Numbered from the stretch's first letter, positions 12,377-23,778 are shown. The stretch: DNA of 64,000 bases from Persicaria tinctoria (GCA_037127255.1 JBANSL010000013.1:81660188-81724187); one strand, 5' to 3'. Notes: a model not told the origin generated them from the letters alone. Made by a program: numbers and translations.

Positions 12377-12532
12377 GGTTGTGTTTTCTCATCCCCACTT
12401 TCCACCTTCATTTAGATCCTCTATCTCCTCCATCTCTCCTACCTTCTCTCACAAGGTAGGAGATTTTCTCCTATCTCCACCCCATTTTCACCCACCTCCA
12501 TCCCTTAAAAAGGGTGTGTAGAAAACACAGCC
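12377..12532. mobile_element. Tourist-like MITE
   Basis: 156 bp, flanked by TTA at 12374-12376 and 12533-12535. Its inverted ends are GGTTGTGTTTTCT and (inverted) GGCTGTGTTTTCT, with TTA duplication as for PIF/Harbinger. A second family member lies at 20633-20797. Its right-hand TTA is also the left-hand TTA of the next element. Confidence 0.85.
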
Positions 12533-12535
12533 TTA

Positions 12536-13566
12536 GGGCGTGTTTGGCAACGGGATGGGGGTAGATGGAATGGGATGGATTTTGTGGGGTGGACGGGATG
12601 GGGATGGAAACCCGAGTGGGACCGGGTGGAATTTTGAAGCCAGTTTAATCTCGTTCGTGTTTGGTTGAAGTTTAAAGTTCAAGGGATGGGGGTTAATAGA
12701 AAAGACACCTTTGCCCCCACTTTGTGACATGAAATGACAAAAATACCCCTCAAACATACCCCTGAATCCCCCTCCTGCATCTTCCACCGCCTCTACACCC
12801 AACCCATCTGGCTCACCTTCGTCTTCTCCCTCGGCCTCCTCACCTCCCTCCGCGCCCTCTTCTCCCTCCTCACCTGGGTCTACGTCTGCTTCCTCCGACC
12901 CGCCAAGAACCTCCGCAAGTACGGCTCCTGGGCCGTCATCACAGGCCCCACTGACGGCATCGGCAAGGGTTTCGCTTTCCAGCTCGCCCGCAAGGGCCTT
13001 CATCTCGTCCTTGTCGCCCGCAACCCCGATAAGCTCCGCGAAGTCTCTGATTCTATCCGCGCCAAGTACTCCTCCGTCCAGATCAAGACGGTTGTCGTTG
13101 ATTTCGCCGGCGATCTGGACGATGGCGTTAGGAGGATTAGGGAGACGATTGAGGGCTTGGAGGTTGGGATCTTGATCAATAACGTTGGGGTTTCTTACCC
13201 CTATGCCAGATTCTTCCACGAGGTCGACGAGGACCTGCTCAGGAGCTTGATCAAGGTCAATGTCGAGGGGACTACCAAGGTCACCCACGCCGTGTTGCCT
13301 GTCATGCTTAAGAGGAAGAAAGGCGCCATTGTTAACATTGGCTTTGTTATGGAGGAGAGAGGGAGGGGCAGATTTGGGACTCTTTGGGTTCCCATCCCCC
13401 AAATCCTCCTTCCAGGAGATGCGTCTCGCATCCCGTCTCATCCCCCGCATCCCCGCTTTCCCATCCTCTTCCACCCCCGCGCATCCCTCGCCAAACACGC
13501 AGGCGCGGTTCCCGAAAACCCACCTCCACCCGCGGCATCCCTTCCCATCCCCTATCAAACACGCCC
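12536..13566. mobile_element. PIF/Harbinger-type element with captured gene (Pack-PIF)
   Basis: 1031 bp, flanked by TTA (12533-12535 and 13567-13569). The inverted ends GGGCGTGTTTGG and (inverted) GGGCGTGTTTGA open runs of GGGATGGG-type sub-terminal sequence. No transposase is present. The interior is a plant gene fragment (12734-13346), so it is a non-autonomous, gene-carrying element. Confidence 0.9.
12734..13346 (+). pseudogene. KCR1: Captured first part of very-long-chain 3-ketoacyl-CoA reductase
   Basis: The protein is recognisably plant KCR, the second enzyme of the ER fatty-acid elongase. An N-terminal membrane segment ([20 protein letters not shown]) is followed by [18 protein letters not shown] (the TGxxxGIG cofactor site) and [16 protein letters not shown]. 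Then come [15 protein letters not shown] and [18 protein letters not shown], ending at KGAIVNIG. Homology stops there, as if at an exon end. The catalytic Ser and YxxxK come later in the family and are missing. The frame stays open for about 75 more codons into the element's end, giving a chimeric frame to 13570. It has no in-frame stop and high third-position GC, so the capture looks fairly recent. Confidence 0.85.
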
Positions 13567-13569
13567 TTA

Positions 13570-14723
13570 GTATTAGGAGAGCTAGTGGTGTGTTTCTTTA
13601 TTTATCATTTTTGATAAATTCTTGTAGATAACTATGAGGAATATAGGTTTGATGAATCATTAAAATAGGTAGGGATGGTAGATTGCTTTTTGGTAGGTAA
13701 ATGGAGGGGATAAAAGGGCAAGTGTCATGGTAAAATTTACTAAGCTTAATATCTCTCCACGTTGGCTAGATGGAGTGATTAATCACTCCCTATTCTTTTG
13801 TTTTAAAAAGGGGAAAGTAGTGGGTAAATGGAAGTATAAATATATACATAACTTGTAGAGTTGTAGTGGGGGACCATGACGGGGATAATACAAAAAACAA
13901 ACTAAACTTTCACCTGTAGCTATTTTTATATACACATACTTTCGTACGAGATAGGGGAGAAGCACGTGATCTCTCCCTCCAACAGGTAAACATTTACGCA
14001 TGTATTTTTCTTAAAGTAAATGCTAATCTAACCTCGAGAACAAATTTCTAATATGTATCTTATTTCCATTCTTTTCATTTGATTATATTCAGAAGAGAAT
14101 AACCGGCTTGCGGGGATTAGCGTTCTTTTACCGGGATTTAAAGGCAAGCGGATTTTAATTTAATTTAATTTATTGAGTACGCTTAAGTTATTATTTCGGA
14201 AGGGTTAGTATTGGCTTGGAACTTTGATGGGAGAATAATGGCCAGTGTCATTATCGGATAAAATAGGCGTTGCAAGTTAACATGTGGCAACCGTTATTTT
14301 GTCCACATGATTGAGTGTAATCCTTGGGAGTGGGTTGTCCAATCTCCTTATTCCGGAATAAGTAAAAATATTGGCTACGGCCACCGACTGATATTTGTGG
14401 ATATCAAGATCGGCCCATTGGTTATCTCGTTTGATAGCAGAAGGGTAGGCAGTAAAGTGGTTCGTATATGCTTATGGATGCTATGTTTACGGAGTTTCTA
14501 TTATATCTATTATTTTATCTTGAGATGACCAGCCGCATTATTTCACGGTTGGCTGATATTTAAAAAAAAACATCAGCCGACTAATTTTATTTCAGGTTAG
14601 AATTGACCGAAGACGACGGCCAGAGGTATCACAATTTGATTGGTAGGATCCCCTCATTTAAAAAAGATAATAATTTATTTCAAATCATAATAGAAATTTT
14701 GGCACTACTCGTAAGGTGTTACA
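13570..14723. other. Remaining LTR sequence, non-coding
   Basis: Non-coding LTR body between the Pack-PIF and the LTR end. It contains an AT-rich stretch and a purine-rich block. No gene is supported. Confidence 0.5.
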
Positions 14724-14728
14724 ACCTT

Positions 14729-15921
14729 GTCGCAGGCCTCGAGAGGGTTTAAACACTTCCGTGGGTCCGTTATTGACAAGAATTGAGAAAGACACAATTG
14801 TAACACACTCCATAACTAAACTGATAACTTGGTTACTAAACCCGAATTTCCTCATGATTGCCTCTGTAAACGTCCAATCCACTCTATCATATGCCTTATC
14901 CATATCAAGTTTAATCGCTAGCCAACCCTCGGTCCCTTTTCGTGTTTTAAACGAATGAAACACTTCATGTGCTACTAAAATGTTGTCTTGAATGGATCTG
15001 TCAGACACAAAGGCACCTTGAAACGGATGGATGAGTCTTCCGATCACTCTTTTGAGCCTCTCTGTCAGAATTCTTGAGATTATTTTGTACATCGTAGAGC
15101 ATAGGCTAATGGGTCTGTAATCTGTCGTTTTAGATGGGTTGTCGCACTTAGGCAATAAAGTTATAAAAGTGTGGTTGATTTGCCTGAGTAGTTTGCAAGA
15201 ATGAAAGAAAGCTTTTACAGCTATAACGACGTCACTCCCCACTATGTCCCAGTATGATTTATAGAATTCAGCAGTCATGCCACCTGGGCCTGGAGATTTG
15301 TTTCTACCTAAAGCCCACACCGCGCTCTTAATTTCACAATTTGTCGGTTGTTGACGGAAACTTCTATTTTCCTCCTCTGTGATCGTGTGTGGTATTAAGT
15401 CGAGATACCCATTTAGTAATGTCATGTTAATTTGTTCTTTGGAAAACCGCATTTCAAAATCGCTTTTAATTTCTTCTTTTATGTTTTCTTCACCCACAAT
15501 CTGTGTCCCTGACATGCTTGCAATACTCCGAATTATCTTCCTATTTCGTCTTCCTGATGCTATATATTCTATGAAAGTAAGACGTATTAGAATCAGCAAG
15601 CTTGATATGTTTAGATTTCGCTCGTTGTCCCCAATATTCCTTTTGAAATTTAAGTAGCTGTTGTTTTTTGCTTATCAGTTGTTTTTCCACTTCCATCTCC
15701 TTGCTCGTCCTCAGCGGATTTTTAGATTGGATATTAATCAGCTCTTTCTCTACTAGTTGAATTTGGCGAAAAACATTCCCAAAAGTGTTCTTATTCCAGT
15801 TCTTGGCTCGTTTTTTCAAAAGTTTTGTTTTATACATTAGTATGTACATCGATGACCCAGTGCGTCTTACTCTCCAAGTTTGCTTGACAATGTTCCTAAA
15901 ATCCATCCTGTTCAACCACAT
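14729..15921 (-). pseudogene. LINE ORF2 reverse transcriptase, first part
   Basis: Contains NKSPGPGGMTAEFYKSYW, TDYRPISLCSTMYKIISRIL, FQGAFVSDRSIQDNI, LAIKLDMDKAYDRVDW and SRGLRQG, in the order expected for fingers and palm. At RGLRQG the frame runs straight into the inserted LTR at 14723. It resumes as GDPMSPFLF on the other side (12188). A frameshift separates 15921-15600 from 15599. Confidence 0.9.
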
Positions 15922-15959
15922 ATTTTCAAATTTAAACGGTGGCAGTGTAAACTTTCGCC

Positions 15960-16674
15960 TAGAATCTAGGCAGATAGAAATGGGACAATGATCTGATCCC
16001 GAAAACGCACTGTTAAAGGTAGCAAGGTCGGGAAAAGAGCTAAGGAACTCGTGTTGGACAAGGACTCGATCAAGTTTCTCCCAAATATTATCTTCCCCTT
16101 CCTTTTTTTTCCTCTAGGTGAACTGATTTCCCGAAGACGGAATCTCAATTAAGGCACAGTGATCTTTAAAGTTGTTCAATCTAGAGTATCTGGCTACATT
16201 ATTTGACACTCCTCCAACTTTTTCATTACTATTACTAATTTCATTCATATCCCCAATAACTAAACACGACAAAGGTTCACTAGTAATTATATCCGCGAAT
16301 TCTGACCAGAAGGGGTATTTGTCAGATTCGTGAGGGGGAGCATACACAAAGAAAATTATCCCTGTGAAATTCTTGTCAAGGCACACATATTTTACGTGTA
16401 TTACTCTAGGCAGTATCACCTCAACTTCAATTGATTCGTTCGTAAATGCATTCTCGTTCCATAATAATCCAATACCCCTCGTTCTGTCTTCCCCTATAGG
16501 CCAAATAGCCTTATTGAAACCCGTTGATTTCCAAGTTTTTTCCCGGGGAACTTTATTAGTTCAGGTTTCTGCGATTGCCATCAAATTTATATGCTCATTC
16601 ATTCGCATAGCTTTGAGATCAGTCCATATATTTCCCCTTCCTAGACCTCTAATATTCCAAAAGCATGCTTTCAT
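15960..16674 (-). pseudogene. LINE ORF2 endonuclease domain
   Basis: It begins MKACFWNIRGLGRGN, the classic start of plant L1 ORF2. Later motifs are GIIFFVYAPP, VIGDMNEISNS (the GDFN motif) and EIPSSGNQFT. A stop follows MAIAET at about 16561 and another lies near 16116, so it cannot be translated as one protein. Confidence 0.85.
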
Positions 16675-16776
16675 TTTGTAACTAAACGATCTATCAGAAC
16701 CCGAGGGTATGGAGCATCTGATAGCACAAACATATTCTCTATTTTACTTACTCCTAATTGCTTAATCACCCTAGCA

Positions 16777-17325
16777 TTAGCTAACCAAAAACTTAGTATG
16801 GAGATCTATATCATCTTCAAGAATATTATTTCTCTTTATAGACGTTACTTTGCAAACACAAATTCTAGACTTTTTAATGCTAACAAAGACACTTTGAACC
16901 CCTTTTATGTCATTTATTCGTTTATCACAGGAACCAATTGGGAAGAATTCATAATACAGTTTCTCCTTGCATTCATCAAGCATGAGATAATTTATTATCA
17001 CATACCTCATACGTTTCCTGACTTCCTTCGCCTTCATAGGTTCACCAATAATGGTAGCAAAGATGTATGATTGATGGAGCAAGGAGAAATCCTCCAGCAC
17101 TCTCCCTTGCAAAGCCAACAACCTCTCTCTATTCATGGCCGCCCTCTTAAACTTCTTTTTAGCCGTCATAGCTTGCCCGTAACCACAATCAATGGAGATG
17201 AAAGCCTCCATATCAAGGTTAGAGCCCTTCGGCTTGCCTTTTGACTTAGCAGAATGGGACTTTGTTGGAGCAGTATCTTCTGCAACCATAGGGCTTTTTC
17301 CCTTGTCAGCCAGTGTTGGAGCCAT
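16777..17325 (-). pseudogene. LINE ORF1-like frame
   Basis: A 182-codon frame beginning MAPTLADKGKSPMVAEDT, rich in Lys, Arg and Ser, with a basic stretch (AMTAKKKFKRAAMNRERLL). It occupies the ORF1 position, between the 5' region and the endonuclease start at 16674. I see no CCHC zinc knuckle of the kind usual in plant L1 ORF1, so it may be truncated or unusual. A longer frame upstream to 18015 looks like translated 5' UTR. Confidence 0.45.
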
Positions 17326-18064
17326 CACCAGATACACAAGATAAATATTTGTTAGAAACAATTCTCTATAGCATTTAGAAGTAGAAGGGGAGGAGATTGA
17401 AGTGTGCATAAAAAACACACCCAAGCAGTGGAATTTATAGTAGAGATTTTGTGGAAAGGGAAAAAGAAGGAGAACAAAAGGCTCACAATTCCAACTCCAT
17501 GCAAGTTTGCAGATCGATAAGCCAACCCTGTAGCAGAGCCCCCTTTCAGTATCATCATCGGCACAATACGACCAACCAATCGCGAACGCCCAGAAAGCCC
17601 CCAAATCGGAATCCGTACAAGAGAAACGAGGCCAGGGAGGAGGCCGATTGGACAGTACATCGCTCATCATCGCTCCTCGGATCATCCACAAGCAAACTAA
17701 GGAACTCAGCCTTAAGATAAGAGGGTTAAGACTAATCTCACACGAAAGCCATCTCTTCGAAATCGTACAGTGAACCAATTGCAATTCGCCATAATTGGGC
17801 CAAAATTGGCACTTGGATGCGAGATTAAGGAAAGGACTAGAGGCATCATTGTTTCCCCAAGATAAGAGAGGTCGAGATTTGGGATTGCAGATGGATAGGC
17901 CATAGAATAAGGATTCAGAAGCCACAATCGCACTTAGGGTTTCCTCCGAAAACGAAGAACACAAAGGGGTTTTCCATAGGGCGCGTGAGGCGCGTTCCTC
18001 TGAAAGGGGGCTCATGGGTTTGTTTTATAAATGACATGTTTTTAGACCCATATGGTGTGTATTT

Positions 18065-18727
18065 GGTCTTACTTTCCACTTTGCTTTTTTAAAAGTTATT
18101 TTTTCAGCTTTTATTTTTGCTTGGTGGATCAAAAGTTTGACTTAGTGGTATTGCCGAGATAATGAGTGAATTAGGAGGTAATGTTATTTTGAGGTTATTA
18201 CATTTGTGTAGGATAGTGTGGGACCGCATGTGTGGTTTGTATTTATGTGGTGAAGTGATCTTTGTGGAAGGAAGCTCGTAGTAGGACCTTTTGTGGGATC
18301 CCAATTATTGTATCGTAAGACCCTTGGTTTGGTCTTACGCAATTTGTACCTTTGGTTTAACCACCATATTTATATATTTACCATTTCATATCTAAACATG
18401 ACAACTAAGGTCTCCTTTTCTGCCAACTTCCTATCATTTGGTTTACCCCCTCACTCTAGTTTTCAGTTGTAAACCCTTATAAGTTATAAAGCCTTTAACA
18501 CCTTATAAGGAAGTGTCATATTACTATGTCATGCCAAACAGACCCTTGATTCTCTCATGTGCTTAAGAAAGGATTGACATTTTACAATATCTTAAATCTA
18601 TAGGTTTTGTTAGTCGTCAGATCAAGAAATATTCCTCCCCCCTATTTTAGTAGTTGTAAAAAGTTTAATTAAACATACCCAGCTACCCCAGGAGCACCAC
18701 ACGAAATATGTACCACACGAAATATGT
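18065..18727. other. Intergenic; short perfect tandem repeat
   Basis: No gene. The unit CCACACGAAATATG occurs twice in tandem (about 18698-18727), next to the A-tail of the following retroposon. Confidence 0.5.
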
Positions 18728-19850
18728 TTTTTTTTTATTAAGTAAGAATTCGAGACCAGACAAGCCTGGTTCTCAAGAGGTCGACGAATCGACAGGCGGA
18801 AACAACCTAAACATACAATAGAAACAGAAAACGACGTTAAGAAACAAGCATAAATAACTCTATATATAACAAGAACGATCTAAAAAGACCTACTCCCAAC
18901 AGTTGCAGATGACGACGAAGAATGAAGCCAAGAACCACCGAAACAGTAGCATAATTCAGCCACCCTTATCTACCAAACATTCAGCCCACACACAAAAGAT
19001 AAGGAAAACAAGGAGGAGTAAGAAGAATTACTAAGCCCGTACCACCATCAAGAAGAACCGCCCTCCATGGAATTGACGGAGAGCACCCCACCATTAAACC
19101 AGCACCAGAACCCACGCAAGGGAAGCTGGAGATCCGCCAAGCCAAACCCGGAGGAGCCCATACCATCAGCGCCACGCCACGGGCCAACACAGCCAAGCAC
19201 GAACCCAGGTCCGAGCCAACAGAAGAACCCGAAGGAGGAGACACGAACCAAGGCATACCGCACGACCTGACCACAACCAGACGAGGACGGAGGAAGCCAA
19301 CCCGTAACCGGGGGGCCCGATACAGCATCCACAACTCACCTACTGGTCGCCCACCTAGCCAGCCATCTCGCACCGCCACCCAAATCCGACAAGAACCATC
19401 GGCAACACAAACAAGGCCGAGACAACTCCTCCAAGCCTCCCACCACCAAATAAAACCAGATCTGACCCCAAACATACACTCTCCCACAACGAGCCCAGAT
19501 CAGAAACCCATGGCGTCGAACCCGACCAAGGACACCCGCCCAAGCCAACAACATGGAGATCGAACCGTAAGATCTAAGATTCAAACCCCCAGATCCGGGA
19601 AACGAAAGAAGACCATATGAAAGGACATATCGAGGCACAAAACCCCCGAAAGAACTACCCAAACAACTTCGAAATCTTGAAATAAATCCCAAGACAACCA
19701 CCCAAAAGCTTGAATTTGTGACCAAACTCAACTAGATTTGAAATCACGTGGGTGGGCAGAGGAGGAAGGGCCAAAACGAGATGAGAAAACCAAAGAGAAG
19801 AGAAATCTTCAAAAGAGAGTTTCTCTCTCTAGGTTTCTCACCCTAACACC
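18728..19850 (-). mobile_element. GC-rich non-coding retroposon, minus orientation
   Basis: The A-tail lies at the left (T-run 18727-18737), preceded on the minus strand by GAATTCTTACTTAAT, the same tail as the LINE at 8170. The far end carries GAGAGAGAAACTCTC (minus). Open frames on both strands are long because of high GC and match nothing I know. The 5' edge near 19850 is approximate. Confidence 0.5.
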
Positions 19851-20039
19851 CAACCTTGTAGGAATCTATCTCATGTGGGAAGTGCAGACGAAACTCCTTC
19901 CAGTATACGGAGTCGCCCTGAAAGCACCACCACGATCCCAGCTTGTCCCGACTCCAAACTTCACACTCTCAACCAAGCAGAAGACCCCCTAGAAACGCCG
20001 AAAGTAGAGCCAAACACCGCTCGTGCAAAAACGCCAAAA

Positions 20040-20145
20040 GATTTAGCCAACCGGAATTTGATCAAACCCTTACGGGATTTAGCCAAGCTCTATCGGGATT
20101 TTGTTCAAGCCCTTACAGGGTTTAGTTATGCCCTTTCGAGCTTTT
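20040..20145. repeat. Degenerate short tandem repeat
   Basis: About four imperfect units of 25-30 bp built on the words 'ggatttagccaa', 'caaaccctta' and 'cgggattt'. Non-coding. Confidence 0.5.
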
Positions 20146-20159
20146 TTTAAAAATTTATT

Positions 20160-20632
20160 AATTATATATATAATTAATAAAAACACGTCACCCCCAAGCT
20201 TGCCTTGCAAGCATCACAAAGCTAGCGACAATTGTGGGGAGAAATCCCGGAAGAACAGGACCACCGTGGTGCCCAAGGAAGAGCAAATGGAGATCGAGAC
20301 AACGCACGAACACGCCGGCATCGACCACGAAGAGCCTCGCAGCAGCCGGGAAGGCTGGGCAAGCCGAGGGGAGGACAACGCAACATACGCCAGCCAGAGA
20401 TGGCCGCCAGTGAGCGGACACAACCTAGACCAACCGCCCGAACCGCCACCGAAAACCGGGCAGACAGGGCTACAAGTTACAACCGGCCTCCACTCCTCGA
20501 ACAAACAAACGCCAAGGACGTCACAGACTCACAGGAAGACAACCAAGAATAGTGATTTGAGTACAGAAGGTCGAAGATGAAAGCACCAACCTTAGCCTTC
20601 GAGTTATTCAGAACCAAGAGCGGGTCCATCAA
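20160..20632. other. GC-rich non-coding segment, probably transposon-derived
   Basis: GC-rich island with overlapping open frames on both strands and no recognisable domain. It resembles the other GC-rich retroposon fragments in composition. Confidence 0.35.
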
Positions 20633-20797
20633 GGGCGTGTTTTTCATTCCACCCCCTCCACCTTCATTGGGGTGGAATGGGTGGCCACCCCTTCCATCTC
20701 TCCCACCTCCCCTCACAAGGGTGGGAAATTCCCCCCCCCCCCCCCCCCCCACCCCCCCACCTCCACCCCTTAAAAAATGGGGGAGGAAAACACGCCC
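20633..20797. mobile_element. Tourist-like MITE
   Basis: 165 bp, with inverted ends GGGCGTGTTTTTC and (inverted) GGGCGTGTTTTCC, and CAA on both sides (20630-20632 and 20798-20800). Internal words (CCACCTTCATT, TCTCCCACCT, CTCACAAGG, CCTTAAAAA) match the MITE at 12377. It contains a long C-run (about 20728-20750). Confidence 0.8.
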
Positions 20798-20800
20798 CAA

Positions 20801-21560
20801 ATAGATTAGACGATCAAATTGGACTAGTAAATTGATGAAAAAATATTAAAGACTCAAAAATATCAAAAGCTCCAAATTGATTTTGATTTTTGATCAACTT
20901 CATATATGAAATCAGATTAGGGGTTTATTCCACTTTTGTTCTCCAAGAGGAACGGCTTCGGAAATACGACACCTTAGCGGAGTAGGGTCAGCCGAAGTCG
21001 GGGTTAGGGCGGCCGGAGCCAAGGTAAGACAGTCGAAACCGAGATAAGGTCGGGACCCTAGCCCTTAACTTACTTTTCCTCTGCCACATCAGCTTAAGGG
21101 TCTCATTCCATCTTTTTATTATTTGCACCCTCATTAGAGAGCTCCACTCTCGGATCCTTAAGTTACTTTTTACTATTTACATTTTTCAATTACTAAATAA
21201 ACGTTACACATAGCATTCAACTTGATATACACGTTACATGATAACAAGAATGAAACGGAAAATGCAATGACAGAAACCTTACCATACAACGATAGAAACA
21301 AATGAAACTGAAAGCGCAATTGTTGAAACGGAAAATGCAATGACACAAACGTTACCGAATGTAATAAAAATAATAATATATGGGTATTATTAGTGTAATT
21401 TTTTTAAAAAATAACTTATGCAAAATGAGTGTCTATGGGTAAATAAAATTAATTCACACTTGAATATAAAATTTATTTATTTTTTTAATTATAGAATATG
21501 TCAAAAATAGTATTTATATAAACTTATTTTATAGTGTGGACACATGACTCTGATTCACGT
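20801..21560. other. AT-rich intergenic DNA with a direct repeat
   Basis: No gene. GAAACGGAAAATGCAATGACA occurs twice with a 73-bp period (21252 and 21325). A GC-rich patch at 20950-21060 has no recognisable origin. Confidence 0.5.
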
Positions 21561-21699
21561 GCATTGAGACCTTCTCACCCAGACCCCTATTTAAGGGACT
21601 CACCACTAGAGCCCTTACCAGTTTTCCTTTTTTTATTCATTTAATACTTATTTGACATGTTTAAGGGCCCAATGCCCTCCATGGTTGATGCTAAGGGAG

Positions 21700-21766
21700 G
21701 GCAATATTTAACAAAACCGATTTATATAATACTCGTATACTTTTTGTTACACCAACACAAAAAGGC
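21700..21766 (+). promoter_or_regulatory. Possible core promoter of the TRM1-type gene
   Basis: A TATATAAT-like motif lies at about 21722-21731, some 36-45 bp upstream of the ATG at 21767. If used as a TATA box, the 5' UTR would be very short. Weak evidence. Confidence 0.3.
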
Positions 21767-23778
21767 ATGGCCTCATCCCTAGACCAAACTGAATTTCCCG
21801 CCATGTTTCATATCCCATCCAAATCCCTAACCCCCTTTCTCTCCCTCCCGCCATCCAAACCCCCAAATCAAAACCCTAAACCCCCACAATTTCCCCCTTC
21901 CACCCCACGAATCAACACAAAATCCAGTTGCCAGACCGAAAGGGGCATCGAATTTGAGGTTGGTGACTCATTTTTCCGACAGGAGAGCTTCACCGGCCGT
22001 GACCTCGGCGTCCTCGCCGCTTCCGTTTACAAGCGTTCCAACTCCCAATTGCGGGTTCTGGATGCCATGTGTGGCTGCGGAATTCGTTCGCTCAGGTACC
22101 TGGTCGAGGCCGAGGCCGATTTCGTGCTGGCAAATGACGCGAACGATCACCAGCGGAGGGTGATTTTGTCTAATTTGTCGCAGGTGCCGAGGTTTGGTGC
22201 TGAAGGAGATGCGAAGAGGTGGACTGTGACTCATTCTGATGCTAACAGGGTGATGACTGAATGCTATCTGCAAAGGGATTTCTTTGATCTGATTGATGTG
22301 GATTCCTTTGGGAGCGATTCGAGTTTCTTGAGGTCTGCCTTTAATGCTTTGAAGTTGGGTGGGTTGGTTTACGCGACTTCCACAGATGGATACTCCTCGG
22401 GCGGGCATCGGCCTCACAAGTAAGTTTCCAAATTTGTCTGAGAGATGGGCATTCGATGATTTTTGTTTGTTGACAGTACCAATGGAGTAGTCAGTGTTGA
22501 TGCCTACCAGGTGTTTGTGAATTTGCCTGGTTCACAAGAGCTGTGTAAATGTCTTTAAATATGAATCTATCACCCATTATATATGATTTGGTTGCTTCTT
22601 ATATATGTGTTTAAACTTTATACAAAGGAACTAAACTATGGGGTTTCTCATTTTGGTATGCACTCGTGTATTTTTTTTTTGGCAGTTCACTGGCTTCGTA
22701 TGGAGCTTATATTCGCCCAATGCCTTACTCAAACGAACTTGGTTTGAGAATGCTTATAGGCGGTGCTGTTCGGGAAGCTTCTGTGATGGGATACCGTGTT
22801 ACTCCACTCTTTTCATACTACTCTTACCATGGGCCCATATTTAGGGTAATGCTAAGAGTAAACCGTGGAAGACTCACTGATATAAGGTTTACCTCTTGAA
22901 TTCTGATCAGGTTCGGGGTGTTTCCCATGCTTCTTTTAGCACTTGTCCTGATTTTATCCGATGACAGGCATTATGGTTTCATAAGCTACTGCTTCAAGTG
23001 CGGAAACTCGCAATCATATTCATGGGATGAGCTTGGGAAGATGGGCTGCCCCTGCAGTGCTGGGAAGGTACTTCTTGGCTCTTGCTGCTTACACTTTGTT
23101 TTCTACCTCTACCCTACACCTGAAATTTTTAAGAATCCCTGTGTTGTCCCGATTACTGGTTTCAGAATTCTAGTTCGCCGGTTGTTTCGGGTCCGCTTTG
23201 GACTGGACCTCTACATGATCCAACATTTTTGACAGACATGCTAAATTTAGCTCAAGAATGGGGGTGGATAGGCAACGGAAATGGTTCGAGTTTGGACAAA
23301 CTTCTCAGACTAATGATTGACGAAAGCCATCCTGAACTACCATTTGGGTACACAAAGATAGATGAGGTGGTAACCCTAAATTTTCTCCTCCATTTCAGCA
23401 GCACAAATTTGATTCCTTTTCCTCATGTGCAACTCTTTCAATGACGATGAACTGTTTGCTGTTGCTAACCAGATTGCGCATCGTGCAAAACTGAACTCCC
23501 CTCCTATATCTACAATAATAAGCACCCTGGAAAAGGTATGGTTTCTTGCCTTAGCAAAAGCTATTTCAATTTAGCCTTTGGTTTGAAGCTAAAACATGAA
23601 CTTGGCTGTCTTTTGGGGTTATGAAGCATAACCATGAGCTTATCGTGGTCTTTTTACTCACTTGCAGAAGGGGTATGTTGCCAGTAGGTCTCATATCTGT
23701 CCTAACTCAATCAAGACAAACTGTCCAATGACAATGTGTATAGAGGTGGCAAAGGAACTAAGATCGCTCACTGATTGA
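21767..23778 (+). CDS. TRM1: tRNA (guanine-26,N2)-dimethyltransferase-like protein (TRM1 family)
   Basis: SAM-dependent enzyme that makes m2,2G at position 26 of tRNAs; the plant paralogue with an N-terminal extension is expected in an organelle. Exons: 21767-22419, 22686-22886, 22968-23067, 23166-23369, 23473-23535, 23668-23778. All junctions are GT/AG and the frame closes to 443 aa, the size of the family. The SAM loop VLDAMCGCGIRS is at residues 97-108, and the catalytic-loop equivalent DVDSFGSDSSF at 177-187 (D-PFG in yeast). Next come ASYGAYIRPMPYSNELGLRM and a Cys cluster (CFKCGN...GCPC), probably zinc-binding. The Pro/Ser-rich first 50 residues look like a transit peptide. Intron 1 contains a segment repeated at 26917-27076. 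Confidence 0.9.

Larger units (their letters stand above)
12194..14723. mobile_element. Solo-LTR-like insert of Ty3/gypsy type, inside the LINE RT
   Basis: It starts TGTAATGACC and ends GGTGTTACA, the TG...CA ends typical of plant Ty3/gypsy LTRs. A perfect 5-bp target duplication, ACCTT, flanks it (12189-12193 and 14724-14728), and the LINE frame RGLRQ-GDPMSP closes across it. After removing the two nested DNA transposons about 1.34 kb remains, a plausible single LTR. I see no gag or pol frames. Confidence 0.75.
8170..18050 (-). mobile_element. Full-length L1-type LINE with RNase H, interrupted by two insertions
   Basis: The element is bounded by a perfect 14-bp target-site duplication, TATGGTGTGTATTT (8156-8169 and 18051-18064), with its A-tail on the left. 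Reading from 18050 leftwards there is a GC-rich 5' region, an ORF1-like frame, an apurinic-type endonuclease (starts 16674), reverse transcriptase, an RT-associated zinc-binding domain and a C-terminal RNase H. Two insertions split it (12194-14723 and about 9280-11065); without them it is about 5.5 kb, normal for plant L1. Premature stops and frameshifts show it is dead. DNA either side of it is itself repeated (8085-8160 resembles 18065-18150). Confidence 0.9.

Noticed and set aside
12533..13558. Long minus-strand open frame (341 aa), Gly/Glu-rich, opposite the KCR fragment
   Set aside because: It is the antisense shadow of the GC-rich KCR coding strand and the element ends; the composition is low-complexity and no family matches.
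17352..18015. Upstream half of the 412-aa minus-strand frame as part of a real protein
   Set aside because: No domain; it corresponds to the LINE 5' region. Only the part from 17325 has ORF1-like character.
8170..18050. An intact, active LINE
   Set aside because: Stops in the endonuclease, frameshifts in the RT and two insertions in ORF2 rule out activity.
18981..19731. Several overlapping open frames of 90-170 aa on the minus strand
   Set aside because: They lie in a GC-rich retroposon with few stop codons by composition; no domain, no splice support.
20188..20804. Overlapping frames on both strands
   Set aside because: GC-rich non-coding segment and C-run MITE; Pro/Gly-rich translations are composition artefacts.
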